Shown: positions 1 to 7,562 of the stretch, piece by piece
Numbering within the stretch: the first letter of the stretch is position 1
Layout: each line of letters begins with the position of its first letter
NCBI RefSeq assembly: GCF_040932435.1
Contig: NZ_JBFQGA010000002.1
Span: 124,001-188,000 of the forward strand
Source: Kluyvera sp040932435
GTDB lineage: Bacteria > Pseudomonadota > Gammaproteobacteria > Enterobacterales > Enterobacteriaceae
DNA: 64,000 nt
Direction of reading: 5' to 3'
Translations under genes and position numbers: made by a program
Notes under the pieces: generated by a model
The model's database searches: none
What the model was told of the DNA's origin: nothing
The model's input: only the letters and a program-made list of their open reading frames with translations

Positions 1-2
1 TG

Positions 3-326
3 ATATTGGCCATTGGCGCGCGTCCTTGCAGCGGTGCCATCATGATTTTAATGTTCGCCAATACGCTCGGCATGGTGAGCTGGGGAGTGGCTGCGGTGAT
101 GACCATGGCGCTAGGCACCGCGTTGTCGATTCTGGGACTATCGCTGGCCGTTCGCTATGCACGCGAGCGCACCGTGGCCTTTTTTGGCGGCGTAACGAGT
201 CGTGGTTGGATAATGCCGGCGGTGAAAATTGCGGGGGGAGTCATGCTGATTCTGTTCGCCACCGTACTCTTCTTAACGGTGATCCCAATCAGCGCCAACG
301 GCGACTATATTGCCGCGGGTTGTTGA
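3..326 (+). CDS. NicO-family nickel/cobalt exporter, C-terminal part (cut by window start)
   Basis: This reading frame is open from the first bases of the window, so the start of the gene lies outside it. The visible 107 residues carry the motif ARPCSGAIMILMFAN followed by two long hydrophobic stretches (about residues 20-50 and 70-95). These match the last helices of NicO-family Ni2+/Co2+ exporters, inner-membrane proteins related to RcnA. The stop is followed by a strong hairpin shared with convergent ompX. E. coli K-12 has opgE and mntR beyond ompX, not a NicO gene, so the neighbour differs here. The family call is good; the metal transported cannot be read from this fragment. Confidence 0.75.
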   Translation: MLAIGARPCSGAIMILMFANTLGMVSWGVAAVMTMALGTALSILGLSLAVRYARERTVAFFGGVTSRGWIMPAVKIAGGVMLILFATVLFLTVIPISANGDYIAAGC

Positions 327-360
327 ATCGAGTGGGGAATAGGTTTAAAAAGGGCAATAA

Positions 361-385
361 AAAAGGGGTCATAATGACCCCTTTT
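361..385. terminator. Bidirectional terminator between the NicO gene and ompX
   Basis: A perfect 12-bp inverted repeat (AAAAGGGGTCAT / ATGACCCCTTTT, one-base centre) gives a G+C-rich stem flanked by A and T runs on the two sides. It can end transcripts from both converging genes. Confidence 0.8.
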
Positions 386-401
386 ACTATCACCGAAGTG
401 A

Positions 402-911
402 TTAGAAGCGGTAACCTGCACCAACAATCCAAGTACCAACGTCAACGCTACGAATGCGAGACTGCTCGTAAGAGAAGTCCAGTGCAACGTTTTCGATTGG
501 GTTGAACTGCAGGCCAGCGCCGTAGGAGAAGCCGTAGTCGCTGGTGCTGTTGTTGTCAGGGAATTGGTTACCCTGTGCTTTACCGTAGCCCAGACCGATT
601 ACACCGTAGATGCTTGCCCAGTCGTTCAGACGGTAAGCTGGACCTGCGGTGATGCCATAGTATTGGCCTTTAGTGTACACGCCGCTCTGGGTGTCACTTT
701 TTTCGGTGTAGGTGAAGGAGCTGATCACGCCCAGTGGGCTGTTGTCAGCTTCGTAGCGATATTTCAGGTTGAAGCCGCCAGCTTTGTTAGCGACGCCCTG
801 CATATCACTCTGAGCGTAACCACCGGTAACGGTGGAAGTTGCAGCTACGGCAGTACCTGCGGAAACAGCCAGAACTGCGGCCAGTGCTGAAAGACATGCA
901 ATTTTTTTCAT
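402..911 (-). CDS. ompX: Outer membrane protein OmpX
   Basis: OmpX is an eight-stranded beta-barrel of the outer membrane in the Ail/Lom family. The 169-residue product has a signal peptide (MKKIACLSALAAVLAV...) with cleavage expected after ...TAVA, so the mature protein begins ATSTVTGGYAQ. The C-terminal strand ends in the barrel signature VGAGYRF. The start at 911 is chosen over an in-frame GTG at 917 because GAGGT sits 4-5 bases before this ATG and because E. coli OmpX begins MKKIACL. Loop regions (e.g. YTKGQYY and PDNNSTSDYG) differ from E. coli, as expected for surface-exposed parts. It is transcribed alone, divergent from rhtA. Confidence 0.96.
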   Translation of the reverse strand: MKKIACLSALAAVLAVSAGTAVAATSTVTGGYAQSDMQGVANKAGGFNLKYRYEADNSPLGVISSFTYTEKSDTQSGVYTKGQYYGITAGPAYRLNDWASIYGVIGLGYGKAQGNQFPDNNSTSDYGFSYGAGLQFNPIENVALDFSYEQSRIRSVDVGTWIVGAGYRF

Positions 912-1264
912 AACCACCTCAAATGTGCTTCTAATAAGTCCTAAGTTTCAAATATATCAAAAATTGTTAAGAAACTCTTTCGGCCTGATGATGTCTAAGG
1001 GCATCTTTGATGTAACAATATTTTTCCATCTAGAGATATCCCTTTCATTAACAACGCATTTTTACGTTAAATTTTATCGTTTTTGCGACAAAAGCAACAC
1101 GCCGTTTTCCAGACAATTCCTAATTTGACAGACGAAATAATCATCGACTAAGTGAATTCTACTCGCTCCGGGTCATTTTTTTTTCAACAAATCCTCAACC
1201 GTCGTGCACTATTTCAATTACACTGCCGGTTTTACCTCGTTTGACAAAAATTGACAGGAATAAG
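912..1264. other. ompX-rhtA divergent intergenic region
   Basis: About 350 A+T-rich bases hold the two divergent promoters. I see no supported gene; an open frame running through it lacks a ribosome site and overlaps ompX antisense. The rhtA ribosome site AGGAA is at 1256-1260. Confidence 0.6.
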
Positions 1265-2152
1265 ATGTCCGGCACGTCTCGCAAACTACCGTCATGGTTA
1301 CCTATACTCGTCATCTTAATCTCGATGATCTCGATTCAAAGTGGCGCATCTCTCGCTAAGTCGCTGTTTCCATTGATAGGTGCACCTGGTGTCACCGCAC
1401 TGCGCTTGGCATTGGGGACACTAATTCTGGTGGTTATCTTTAAGCCATGGCGACTGCGCTTTGCCAAAGAACAGCGTCTGCCGCTGCTGTTTTACGGCCT
1501 CTCTCTTGGGGCGATGAACTACCTATTCTATCTCTCGCTGCAGCGCATACCGTTGGGTATTGCGGTGGCACTGGAATTTACCGGGCCGCTTGCCGTGGCG
1601 TTATTCTCCTCACGCCGACCGGTCGATTTCATCTGGGTGATTTTGGCGGTTACCGGCCTGTGGTTCCTTTTGCCTTTGGGTCAGGATGTTGCCCACGTTG
1701 ATTTAACCGGCGCGTTGCTGGCACTTGGCGCTGGTGCTGGCTGGGCTGTCTATATTCTCTCGGGTCGCCGGGCGGGTGAAGAACACGGGCCAGCAACGGT
1801 TGCGATGGGGTCGCTGATTGCCGCCGTGGTGTTTGTCCCTATCGGTGCTTTCCAAGCCGCGGATGCGCTTTGGCACTGGTCGCTGCTGCCGATAGGGCTG
1901 GCTATTGCCATCTTATCGACTGCGCTGCCCTATACGTTGGAGATGATTGCCCTAACGCGCCTCCCCACGCGTACCTTTGGCACCTTAATGAGCATGGAGC
2001 CTGCGCTAGCGGCGCTCTCCGGGATGGTGTTCTTAGGCGAAACCCTCACCTTTAGCCAAACGCTGGCGCTCGGCGCCATTATTATGGCATCTATGGGTTC
2101 CACACTGACGATGCGCCAAGAAACAAAGATCGAAAAGGTCGATATTGGTTGA
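1265..2152 (+). CDS. rhtA: Threonine/homoserine exporter RhtA
   Basis: RhtA is an inner-membrane DMT-superfamily exporter of threonine, homoserine and some amino-acid analogues. The 295-residue product shows ten hydrophobic segments and two EamA halves. The diagnostic stretches RLALGTLILVV, EFTGPLAVALFSSRRPVDF and LTRLPTRTFGTLMSMEPA closely follow E. coli RhtA. The start at 1265 (MSGTSRKLPSW) gives the E. coli length and has AGGAA four bases upstream; an ATA-region start at 1241 would add eight residues with no ribosome site. It stands alone between ompX and dps, in the same order as E. coli. Confidence 0.95.
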   Translation: MSGTSRKLPSWLPILVILISMISIQSGASLAKSLFPLIGAPGVTALRLALGTLILVVIFKPWRLRFAKEQRLPLLFYGLSLGAMNYLFYLSLQRIPLGIAVALEFTGPLAVALFSSRRPVDFIWVILAVTGLWFLLPLGQDVAHVDLTGALLALGAGAGWAVYILSGRRAGEEHGPATVAMGSLIAAVVFVPIGAFQAADALWHWSLLPIGLAIAILSTALPYTLEMIALTRLPTRTFGTLMSMEPALAALSGMVFLGETLTFSQTLALGAIIMASMGSTLTMRQETKIEKVDIG

Positions 2153-2160
2153 TTCAATTT

Positions 2161-2191
2161 ATTATGCATAGTGTGTACCACTATGCATAAT
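2161..2191. repeat. 13-bp perfect inverted repeat after rhtA
   Basis: ATTATGCATAGTG and CACTATGCATAAT flank a five-base loop (TGTAC), nine bases after the rhtA stop. The stem is A+T-rich and has no clear T run, so it is a weak terminator candidate or a protein-binding palindrome. Confidence 0.6.
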
Positions 2192-2365
2192 ATATAAGAA
2201 AAATCGCATGATTATTTATCAAAGATCAAATACCGTCTTTTAAAAAATATACAAACGCCAGATAAATAAATATAACTATCTGTTTATTAATAAATTTCTC
2301 AATTTTTATGCGCTCACTATCAAACCTATAGGCACAACCAGAAAATACGTTTCTGGTGACGGTGC

Positions 2366-2371
2366 TATACT
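2366..2371 (+). promoter_or_regulatory. dps promoter -10
   Basis: TATACT within GGTGCTATACTTG closely resembles the E. coli dps -10 (GTGCTATACTTAA). E. coli uses sigma-70 with OxyR/IHF in growth and sigma-S in stationary phase; the match suggests the same here, but OxyR and IHF sites were not resolved by eye. Confidence 0.6.
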
Positions 2372-2443
2372 TGTTTTCGTTAATTCATGAGGACGCAGAT
2401 ACACCGGATATATATGTGTATCGGATCAAGAGGATATATGATT

Positions 2444-2947
2444 ATGAGTACTGCAAAACTGGTTAAAACTAAAAACGCCCAACTTCTCTATACGCGTAAC
2501 GATGTTCCGGAAAGCGAAAAACAGGCTACCGTTGCGTTACTCAACCGTCAGGTTCTTCAGTTTATCGATCTGTCACTGATTACCAAACAGGCGCACTGGA
2601 ATATGCGCGGCGCTAACTTTATTGCCGTACATGAGATGCTGGATGGCTTCCGCGCTGCGCTAACCGATCATCTGGATACCATGGCAGAACGTGCCGTTCA
2701 GCTTGGCGGCATTGCACTGGGTACCACTCAGGTGATTAACGCGCAGACTCCGCTGAAAAGCTATCCGCTGGACATCACCAGCGTGCAGGATCACTTGAAA
2801 GAGCTGGCTGAACGTTATGCGATTGTTGCTAACGATGTGCGTAAAGCGATTGCAGAAGCGAAAGACGAAGATACCGCCGATATCTTCACCGCCGCCTCCC
2901 GCGATTTAGATAAATTCCTGTGGTTCATCGAAGCGAATATTGAATAA
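2444..2947 (+). CDS. dps: DNA-binding ferritin-like protein Dps
   Basis: Dps forms a dodecamer that coats DNA and oxidises and stores iron using H2O2, protecting starved cells. The 167-residue product equals E. coli in length. Ferroxidase residues H51, H63, D67, D78 and E82 are all present in the segments QAHWNMRG, VHEMLDGF and DHLDTMAER. The basic N-terminal tail (MSTAKLVKTK) used for DNA binding is kept. The start at 2444 matches the E. coli N-terminus, with AAGAGG at 2428-2433; an ATG two codons earlier (2438) is too near that site. It is transcribed alone, between rhtA and glnHPQ. Confidence 0.97.
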   Translation: MSTAKLVKTKNAQLLYTRNDVPESEKQATVALLNRQVLQFIDLSLITKQAHWNMRGANFIAVHEMLDGFRAALTDHLDTMAERAVQLGGIALGTTQVINAQTPLKSYPLDITSVQDHLKELAERYAIVANDVRKAIAEAKDEDTADIFTAASRDLDKFLWFIEANIE

Positions 2948-2961
2948 GTATAATTAAAAAT

Positions 2962-2992
2962 GATGACCTCCCGGCCCCCTCGCCGGGAGTCA
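2962..2992 (+). terminator. Hairpin after dps
   Basis: CTCCCGGC and GCCGGGAG pair around a short C-rich loop, extended by TGAC/GTCA with one bulge. There is no T run after it, so it is an imperfect intrinsic terminator or a 3'-end stabiliser. Confidence 0.55.
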
Positions 2993-3138
2993 TTGCACTA
3001 TAAAAGTGCATCCCGCCGCGCTCAAACCCCGATAAAGTAAACAAGTTGTAATAGTCACCTCACACAATCGTTAATAAAAGATTGTTTTATCCCCTGCGTT
3101 TGCGCTAAAAAACACCATACTTAACGATGCGCTTTTCA

Positions 3139-3168
3139 TGCACCAACTTGGTGCCCTTATATGGTGCA
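3139..3168 (+). promoter_or_regulatory. Two NtrC (NRI) enhancer sites of glnHPQ
   Basis: Site 1, TGCACCAACTTGGTGCC (3139-3155), and overlapping site 2, TGCCCTTATATGGTGCA (3152-3168), fit the NtrC consensus TGCACC-N5-GGTGCA. Their centres lie about 120 and 107 bases before the expected start of the sigma-54 transcript, close to the reported positions upstream of E. coli glnHp2. Confidence 0.85.
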
Positions 3169-3240
3169 CCAAGACATTTATCCTCCCAATATCGTGCATT
3201 GAGAAAAGCATTATCTGTTAATAAACAATGCATTGTGAAG

Positions 3241-3257
3241 TTGGCACGATTTTTTCA
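3241..3257 (+). promoter_or_regulatory. Sigma-54 promoter of glnHPQ
   Basis: TTGGCACGATTTTTTCA has the -24 element TGGCAC and a -12 element TTTCA at sigma-54 spacing. The -12 lacks the usual GC, which would make it depend strongly on NtrC. With the NtrC pair upstream, glnHPQ should be induced by nitrogen limitation. Confidence 0.75.
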
Positions 3258-3309
3258 TAAGAAGATTGTTCTCGCAGGGGATCGCCCCGTGGATATAAAA
3301 GGAAATGCT

Positions 3310-4056
3310 ATGAAGTCAATGTTTAAAGTTTCACTGGCAGCACTCACCCTGGCTTTTGCGGTTTCATCTCAGGCCGCGGAGAAACAACTGGTCGTCGCAA
3401 CCGATACTGCATTCGTCCCGTTTGAATTCAAACAGGGTAATCAATATGTCGGTTTTGATGTTGACCTGTGGGCGGCTATTGCGAAAGAACTCAAACTGAA
3501 TTACACCCTGAAGCCAATGGACTTCAGCGGTATCATCCCTGCACTGCAGACCAAAAACATCGATCTGGCGCTGGCCGGTATCACTATCACCGACGAGCGT
3601 AAAAAAGCCATCGACTTCTCCGACGGCTACTACAAAAGCGGCCTGCTGGTGATGGTGAAAAACAACAATAACGACATCAAGAGCGTGAAAGATCTCGATG
3701 GCAAAGTGGTCGCAGTGAAAAGCGGCACCGGCTCCGTTGATTACGCGAAAGCCAATATCAAAACCAAAGATCTGCGTCAGTTCCCGAACATCGATAACGC
3801 CTATATGGAGTTAGGAACTAACCGCGCTGACGCCGTACTGCACGACACGCCAAATATTCTGTACTTCATCAAAACTGCCGGTAACGGTCAGTTCAAAGCG
3901 GTAGGCGAATCTCTGGAAGCGCAGCAGTACGGTATCGCGTTCCCGAAAGGCAGCGACGATCTGCGTGAAAAAGTGAACGGCGCGCTGAAAACGCTCAAAG
4001 AGAACGGCACGTACAACGAAATCTACAAAAAATGGTTCGGCATCGAACCTAAATAA
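3310..4056 (+). CDS. glnH: Glutamine ABC transporter periplasmic binding protein GlnH
   Basis: GlnH captures L-glutamine in the periplasm and delivers it to GlnPQ. The 248-residue product has a 22-residue signal peptide (MKSMFKVSLAALTLAFAVSSQA, cleaved before AEKQLVV), then an SBP family 3 fold. The ligand-pocket stretches FVPFEFKQG, LALAGITITDERKKAIDFSDGYY and VKSGTGSVDYAK are near-identical to E. coli. The start at 3310 is chosen because it begins the signal peptide; upstream codons are hydrophilic and lie within the leader. It is first in glnHPQ, and a hairpin after its stop probably lowers downstream expression relative to glnH. Confidence 0.97.
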   Translation: MKSMFKVSLAALTLAFAVSSQAAEKQLVVATDTAFVPFEFKQGNQYVGFDVDLWAAIAKELKLNYTLKPMDFSGIIPALQTKNIDLALAGITITDERKKAIDFSDGYYKSGLLVMVKNNNNDIKSVKDLDGKVVAVKSGTGSVDYAKANIKTKDLRQFPNIDNAYMELGTNRADAVLHDTPNILYFIKTAGNGQFKAVGESLEAQQYGIAFPKGSDDLREKVNGALKTLKENGTYNEIYKKWFGIEPK

Positions 4057-4080
4057 TTATTCTAAAATATGATGCAAACT

Positions 4081-4110
4081 CAGGGGCGGCCTTTCGCCCC
4101 TGCTATTTTT
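4081..4110 (+). terminator. Intercistronic hairpin between glnH and glnP
   Basis: CAGGGGCG/CGCCCCTG with a six-base loop is followed by CTATTTTT. It is placed to allow partial termination, so that binding protein is made in excess over the membrane components. Confidence 0.75.
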
Positions 4111-4135
4111 GAACCACGGTAACAGGATTATCATC

Positions 4136-4795
4136 ATGCAGTTTGACTGGAGCGTCATCTGGCCTGCCATTCCAATTCTTTTGGACGGCGCCAAAATGAC
4201 TCTGTGGATTTCGATCCTTGGATTGGCTGGCGGTATTATCATCGGCCTAGTCGCGGGTTTAGCCCGTACCTATGGTGGCAAAATTGCCAACACCATCGCC
4301 CTTATCTTTATCGAAGTGATCCGCGGTACGCCGATTGTCGTTCAGGTGATGTATATCTACTTCGCCCTGCCGATGGCCTTCCCGGACATCCGCATCGACA
4401 CCTTCACCGCCGCCGTGATCACCATCATGATCAACTCAGGTGCGTACATCGCCGAAATCACCCGTGGCTCGGTGCTGTCAATTCATAAGGGCTTTAGCGA
4501 AGCGGGCCTGGCACTCGGTCTGTCACGTCGCGAAACCATTCGCCACGTGATTATGCCGCTGGCCGTTCGCCGTATGCTGCCTGCGCTTGGCAACCAGTTG
4601 ATCATCAGTATCAAAGACACCTCGCTGTTTATTGTTATCGGTGCAGCAGAACTGACCCGCAGCGGTCAGGAAATCATTGCCGGAAACTTCCGCGCGCTGG
4701 AAATCTGGACCGCCGTTGGCGTTATCTACCTGATCATCACTCAGGTACTGAATATCGTGCTTCGCATTCTTGAAAGAAGGATGAAAATCCTGTGA
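4136..4795 (+). CDS. glnP: Glutamine ABC transporter permease GlnP
   Basis: GlnP is the inner-membrane channel subunit for glutamine uptake. The 219-residue product has about five membrane segments of the HisMQ/GlnP type. The EAA loop (EAGLALGLSRRETIRHVIMPLAVRRMLPALGNQ) that contacts the ATPase is intact. The start at 4136 (MQFDWSVIWPAIPILL) matches E. coli, with AACAGGA about nine bases upstream; an in-frame ATG at 4109 lies in the terminator hairpin tail. The 3' end overlaps the glnQ start by four bases (GTGA), indicating translational coupling. Confidence 0.96.
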   Translation: MQFDWSVIWPAIPILLDGAKMTLWISILGLAGGIIIGLVAGLARTYGGKIANTIALIFIEVIRGTPIVVQVMYIYFALPMAFPDIRIDTFTAAVITIMINSGAYIAEITRGSVLSIHKGFSEAGLALGLSRRETIRHVIMPLAVRRMLPALGNQLIISIKDTSLFIVIGAAELTRSGQEIIAGNFRALEIWTAVGVIYLIITQVLNIVLRILERRMKIL

Positions 4796-5514
4796 TTGAA
4801 TTTAAAAACGTCTCCAAGCACTTTGGCCATACCCAGGTGCTGCATAACATCGACCTCAACGTTAAACAGGGTGAAGTGGTCGTGATTATCGGGCCGTCAG
4901 GCTCCGGTAAATCGACCCTGCTGCGCTGCATCAACAAACTTGAAGAGATAACCAGCGGCGATCTGTTCGTTGACGGTCTGAAAGTTAACGATCCAAAAGT
5001 TGACGAGCGTCTGATCCGTCAAGAAGCCGGGATGGTGTTCCAGCAGTTCTATCTGTTCCCGCATCTGACGGCTCTGGAAAACGTGATGTTTGGTCCAACT
5101 CGCGTGCGCGGTCAGAATAAAGAGGCGGCGGAAAAGCTGGCCAAAGATCTGCTGGCAAAAGTGGGCCTAGCTGAGCGTGCGCACCACTATCCGTCTGAAC
5201 TGTCCGGCGGCCAGCAGCAGCGTGTAGCAATTGCGCGTGCGCTGGCGGTTAAGCCTAAAATGATGCTGTTTGATGAGCCGACCTCCGCGCTGGACCCGGA
5301 GCTGCGTCATGAAGTGCTGAAGGTCATGCAGGATCTGGCGGAAGAAGGGATGACGATGGTTATCGTGACCCACGAAATCGGCTTCGCTGAGAAAGTGGCT
5401 TCTCGCCTGATTTTCATTGATAAAGGGCGTATTGCCGAAGATGGCAACCCACAGGAGCTGGTGAAGAATCCACCGAGCCAGCGTCTGCAAGAATTCCTGC
5501 AGCACGTCTCCTAA
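4792..5514 (+). CDS. glnQ: Glutamine ABC transporter ATPase GlnQ
   Basis: GlnQ is the cytoplasmic ATPase of the GlnHPQ importer. The 240-residue product has Walker A GPSGSGKST at 34-42, a Q-loop, the ABC signature LSGGQQQR near 136-143, Walker B MMLFDEPTSALD and the switch histidine in VTHE. It uses a GTG start overlapping the glnP stop. It is last in glnHPQ and ends at a bidirectional terminator facing rlmF. Confidence 0.97.
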   Translation: MIEFKNVSKHFGHTQVLHNIDLNVKQGEVVVIIGPSGSGKSTLLRCINKLEEITSGDLFVDGLKVNDPKVDERLIRQEAGMVFQQFYLFPHLTALENVMFGPTRVRGQNKEAAEKLAKDLLAKVGLAERAHHYPSELSGGQQQRVAIARALAVKPKMMLFDEPTSALDPELRHEVLKVMQDLAEEGMTMVIVTHEIGFAEKVASRLIFIDKGRIAEDGNPQELVKNPPSQRLQEFLQHVS

Positions 5515-5518
5515 TAAA

Positions 5519-5554
5519 AAGGCCGTTTACCCTGTGGGATAAACGGCCTTTTTT
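5519..5554. terminator. Bidirectional terminator between glnQ and rlmF
   Basis: GGCCGTTTACCC and GGGATAAACGGCC form a long stem with a TGT loop, with an A run on the left and TTTTTT on the right. It serves both converging transcripts. Confidence 0.88.
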
Positions 5555-5555
5555 C

Positions 5556-6482
5556 TTAGCGTTTACGCGCCAAGAAACGACGACGCTGATCGTCATCCAT
5601 AAAGGACCAAGCAATAAAGCGGCTTTGCTTTTGCCCCTGCGCCATCTCTTTTTTCACCACCTTCACGGCACCGACATCGGTTAACGCGCGGTACAGCGGC
5701 GGCAGGTTTTCGCCTTTCGACACCAGCGACGTAAACCACATCACCTGACGACCAAAGTCTTTACTCTCGGCAATCATCTGCTTGATAAAGGCCACTTCAC
5801 CGCCTTCGCACCACAGCTCCTGCTGCTGGCCGCCAAAGTTCAGCGCACCATCGCGTTCTTGGCCCAGATTACGGCGTTTACGTTCACCACCCGCACGTGC
5901 GGCGGCGGCAGAATCGTGGAACGGCGGGTTACACAGCGTGGCATCAAACTGCTCGTTCTTGTGGATAATGCCGTTGAACATCGCCGTCAGATCTTTCTGG
6001 CGACGCAGGCGGATCATGCGGTTGAGCGTTGGGTTGGCGCTAAGAATTGCCTGAGCGCTGGAAAATGCCTGCGGGTGCGTTTCGCTGCCGGTAAAACGCC
6101 AACCGTATTCGTGCGCACCAATCAGAGGATAAATGCAGTTCGCGCCAACGCCGACATCCAGAATGCTAGCCCCCTTCACTACCTCACCGCGTTCATCGCT
6201 TAGCAGGTCGCCAAGATGATGGATATAGTCAGCGCGTCCCGGCACCGGCGGGCAGAGGAATCCTTCCGGGATATCCCAATCCTTCACCGCGTAAAAATGG
6301 GCCAGCAGGGCTTTATTCAGCGTCTTTACCGCCTGCGGGTCAGCGAAATTAATGGTTTGCTCCCCAACCGGGTTGAGGGTAATAAAATCGCTCAGCGCGG
6401 GGCAAGCTTCACACAATGCGGCCAAATCGTAGCGATTATGGTGACGGTTGCGCGGATGCAACCCCGGTTTCTGGGTAGTCAT
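5556..6482 (-). CDS. rlmF: 23S rRNA (adenine-1618-N6)-methyltransferase RlmF
   Basis: RlmF methylates N6 of A1618 in 23S rRNA using S-adenosylmethionine. The 308-residue product matches E. coli RlmF (YbiN) along its length, starting MTTQKPGLHPRNRHH. The SAM-binding motif ILDVGVGANC is at about 107-116 and the adenine N6-methyltransferase motif NPPF at 185-188, followed by HDSAAAARAG. The C-terminus is basic (RRRFLARKR). It is monocistronic and convergent with glnQ; K-12 has ybiO between the two genes, absent here. Confidence 0.95.
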   Translation of the reverse strand: MTTQKPGLHPRNRHHNRYDLAALCEACPALSDFITLNPVGEQTINFADPQAVKTLNKALLAHFYAVKDWDIPEGFLCPPVPGRADYIHHLGDLLSDERGEVVKGASILDVGVGANCIYPLIGAHEYGWRFTGSETHPQAFSSAQAILSANPTLNRMIRLRRQKDLTAMFNGIIHKNEQFDATLCNPPFHDSAAAARAGGERKRRNLGQERDGALNFGGQQQELWCEGGEVAFIKQMIAESKDFGRQVMWFTSLVSKGENLPPLYRALTDVGAVKVVKKEMAQGQKQSRFIAWSFMDDDQRRRFLARKR

Positions 6483-6615
6483 GACTTTCTCCTGTCGTAA
6501 TGCCGCGTAAGATACCCGTTGACGGCGGTGCGGTAAATAAGGGAGTCTGCATTCCTGCGATTAAATGCCCGTTACGTGCAACCAACGCCGCGACAACTTG
6601 AAGGATTAACCATCT

Positions 6616-7230
6616 ATGTATTTCTATCAGCCTTCCGAAGGGCACGGACTGCCGCACGATCCGCTTAACGCTATTGTCGGGCCACGGCCTATCGGCTGGA
6701 TTGCCTCCGTCGACGCGCAAGGACGCCCCAACCTAGCGCCCTATAGCTTCTTTAACTGCTTTAACTATCGACCACCCATAATCGGTTTCGCCAGCAGCGG
6801 CTGGAAAGATAGCGTGCAGAATATCGTCGATACCAAAGAATTTGTCTGGAACCTGACAACCCGTGAGCTGGCAGTCGCGATGAATGAAAGCTCCGCGAGC
6901 CTGCCGCACGGCGAAAATGAATTTACGTTGGCTGGGCTCACCGCCGCCCCAAGCCGTCTGGTAAAAGCGCCACGCGTGGCAGAAAGCCCAGTTAACTTTG
7001 AATGTCGGCTGTCACAGTGTATTCAGCTAACCGACGCAGACGGCAGCGCCGTAGATACTTGGCTGGTTCTCGGCGAAGTGGTGGGCATTCATATCGCTGA
7101 ATCTCTGTTAGAAGACGGTATTTACCAGACGGCACGTGCGCAGCCGGTACTGCGAGCCGGTGGTCCCTCGGCCTACTACACCATAGACGAAAGCCACCGC
7201 TTTGATTTAATTCGCCCAGATGCCCGTTAG
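6616..7230 (+). CDS. Flavin reductase-like (DIM6/NTAB family) FMN-binding protein
   Basis: This 204-residue protein has the flavin-reductase-like split-barrel fold: GPRPIGWIASVDAQGRPNLAPYSFFNCFNYRPPIIGF near residues 22-58 is the typical FMN-binding region, and VNFECRLSQCIQL and VLGEVVGIHI follow as in the family. It should bind FMN noncovalently in the cytoplasm; its substrate cannot be told from sequence. AAGGA lies 11 bases before the ATG. It is divergent from rlmF and upstream of fiu, with no promoter shared with fiu. K-12 has mcbA near this place rather than this gene. I do not know a gene symbol for it. Confidence 0.85.
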   Translation: MYFYQPSEGHGLPHDPLNAIVGPRPIGWIASVDAQGRPNLAPYSFFNCFNYRPPIIGFASSGWKDSVQNIVDTKEFVWNLTTRELAVAMNESSASLPHGENEFTLAGLTAAPSRLVKAPRVAESPVNFECRLSQCIQLTDADGSAVDTWLVLGEVVGIHIAESLLEDGIYQTARAQPVLRAGGPSAYYTIDESHRFDLIRPDAR

Positions 7231-7241
7231 CGCTTGCCACG

Positions 7242-7261
7242 TCAGCCGTTTCGGCGGCTGA
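7242..7261 (+). terminator. Hairpin after the flavoprotein gene
   Basis: TCAGCCG and CGGCTGA pair around a six-base loop, 11 bases past the stop. There is no T run, so terminator function is uncertain. Confidence 0.45.
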
Positions 7262-7562
7262 TAGGTCCCCTTCTCAACGTTTACACCTGCCAATTCGTTA
7301 GTCCTCCCCCCGAACATTGCCCCCCGCGCATGCGTTCAATCCCCTGAAATATGTAAGCTTTATGTATAAATTATGAAGAAACTGTAAAGCAATGTATTTA
7401 TTTTTAGCTCAATGAGTGATAAAAAGTGCTGCGCTTTTGATAACGATTATCAGAATCATTATCAACAGCATTTAACAATAATAAACCTGCAGTGGCAAAA
7501 GGGACGTGAGATCCCGAATGTCATCACTTACATCGCTTTTAAAATCATAAGAACTCATTGAT
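7262..7562 (+). other. fiu upstream region
   Basis: About 300 bases of mostly A+T-rich sequence without a gene. It contains overlapping Fur boxes (listed separately) and the fiu leader. Confidence 0.6.
7439..7463 (+). promoter_or_regulatory. Overlapping Fur boxes upstream of fiu
   Basis: GATAACGATTATCAGAATC (7439-7457) matches the 19-bp Fur consensus at 15 positions, and GATTATCAGAATCATTATC (7445-7463) at 16. The pair, offset by six bases, is typical of strong Fur operators. fiu and probably ybiX should be iron-repressed. Confidence 0.9.

Larger units (their letters stand above)
2993..3309 (+). other. glnH upstream control region
   Basis: This gap has no gene. It holds the NtrC sites and sigma-54 promoter listed separately, and a long A+T-rich leader before glnH. 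A frame open from 3127 is an in-frame extension of glnH, not a separate gene. Confidence 0.7.

Noticed and set aside
832..1128. Open frame across the ompX-rhtA gap
   Set aside because: Its first part is antisense to ompX codons and the rest is A+T-rich promoter sequence without a ribosome site.
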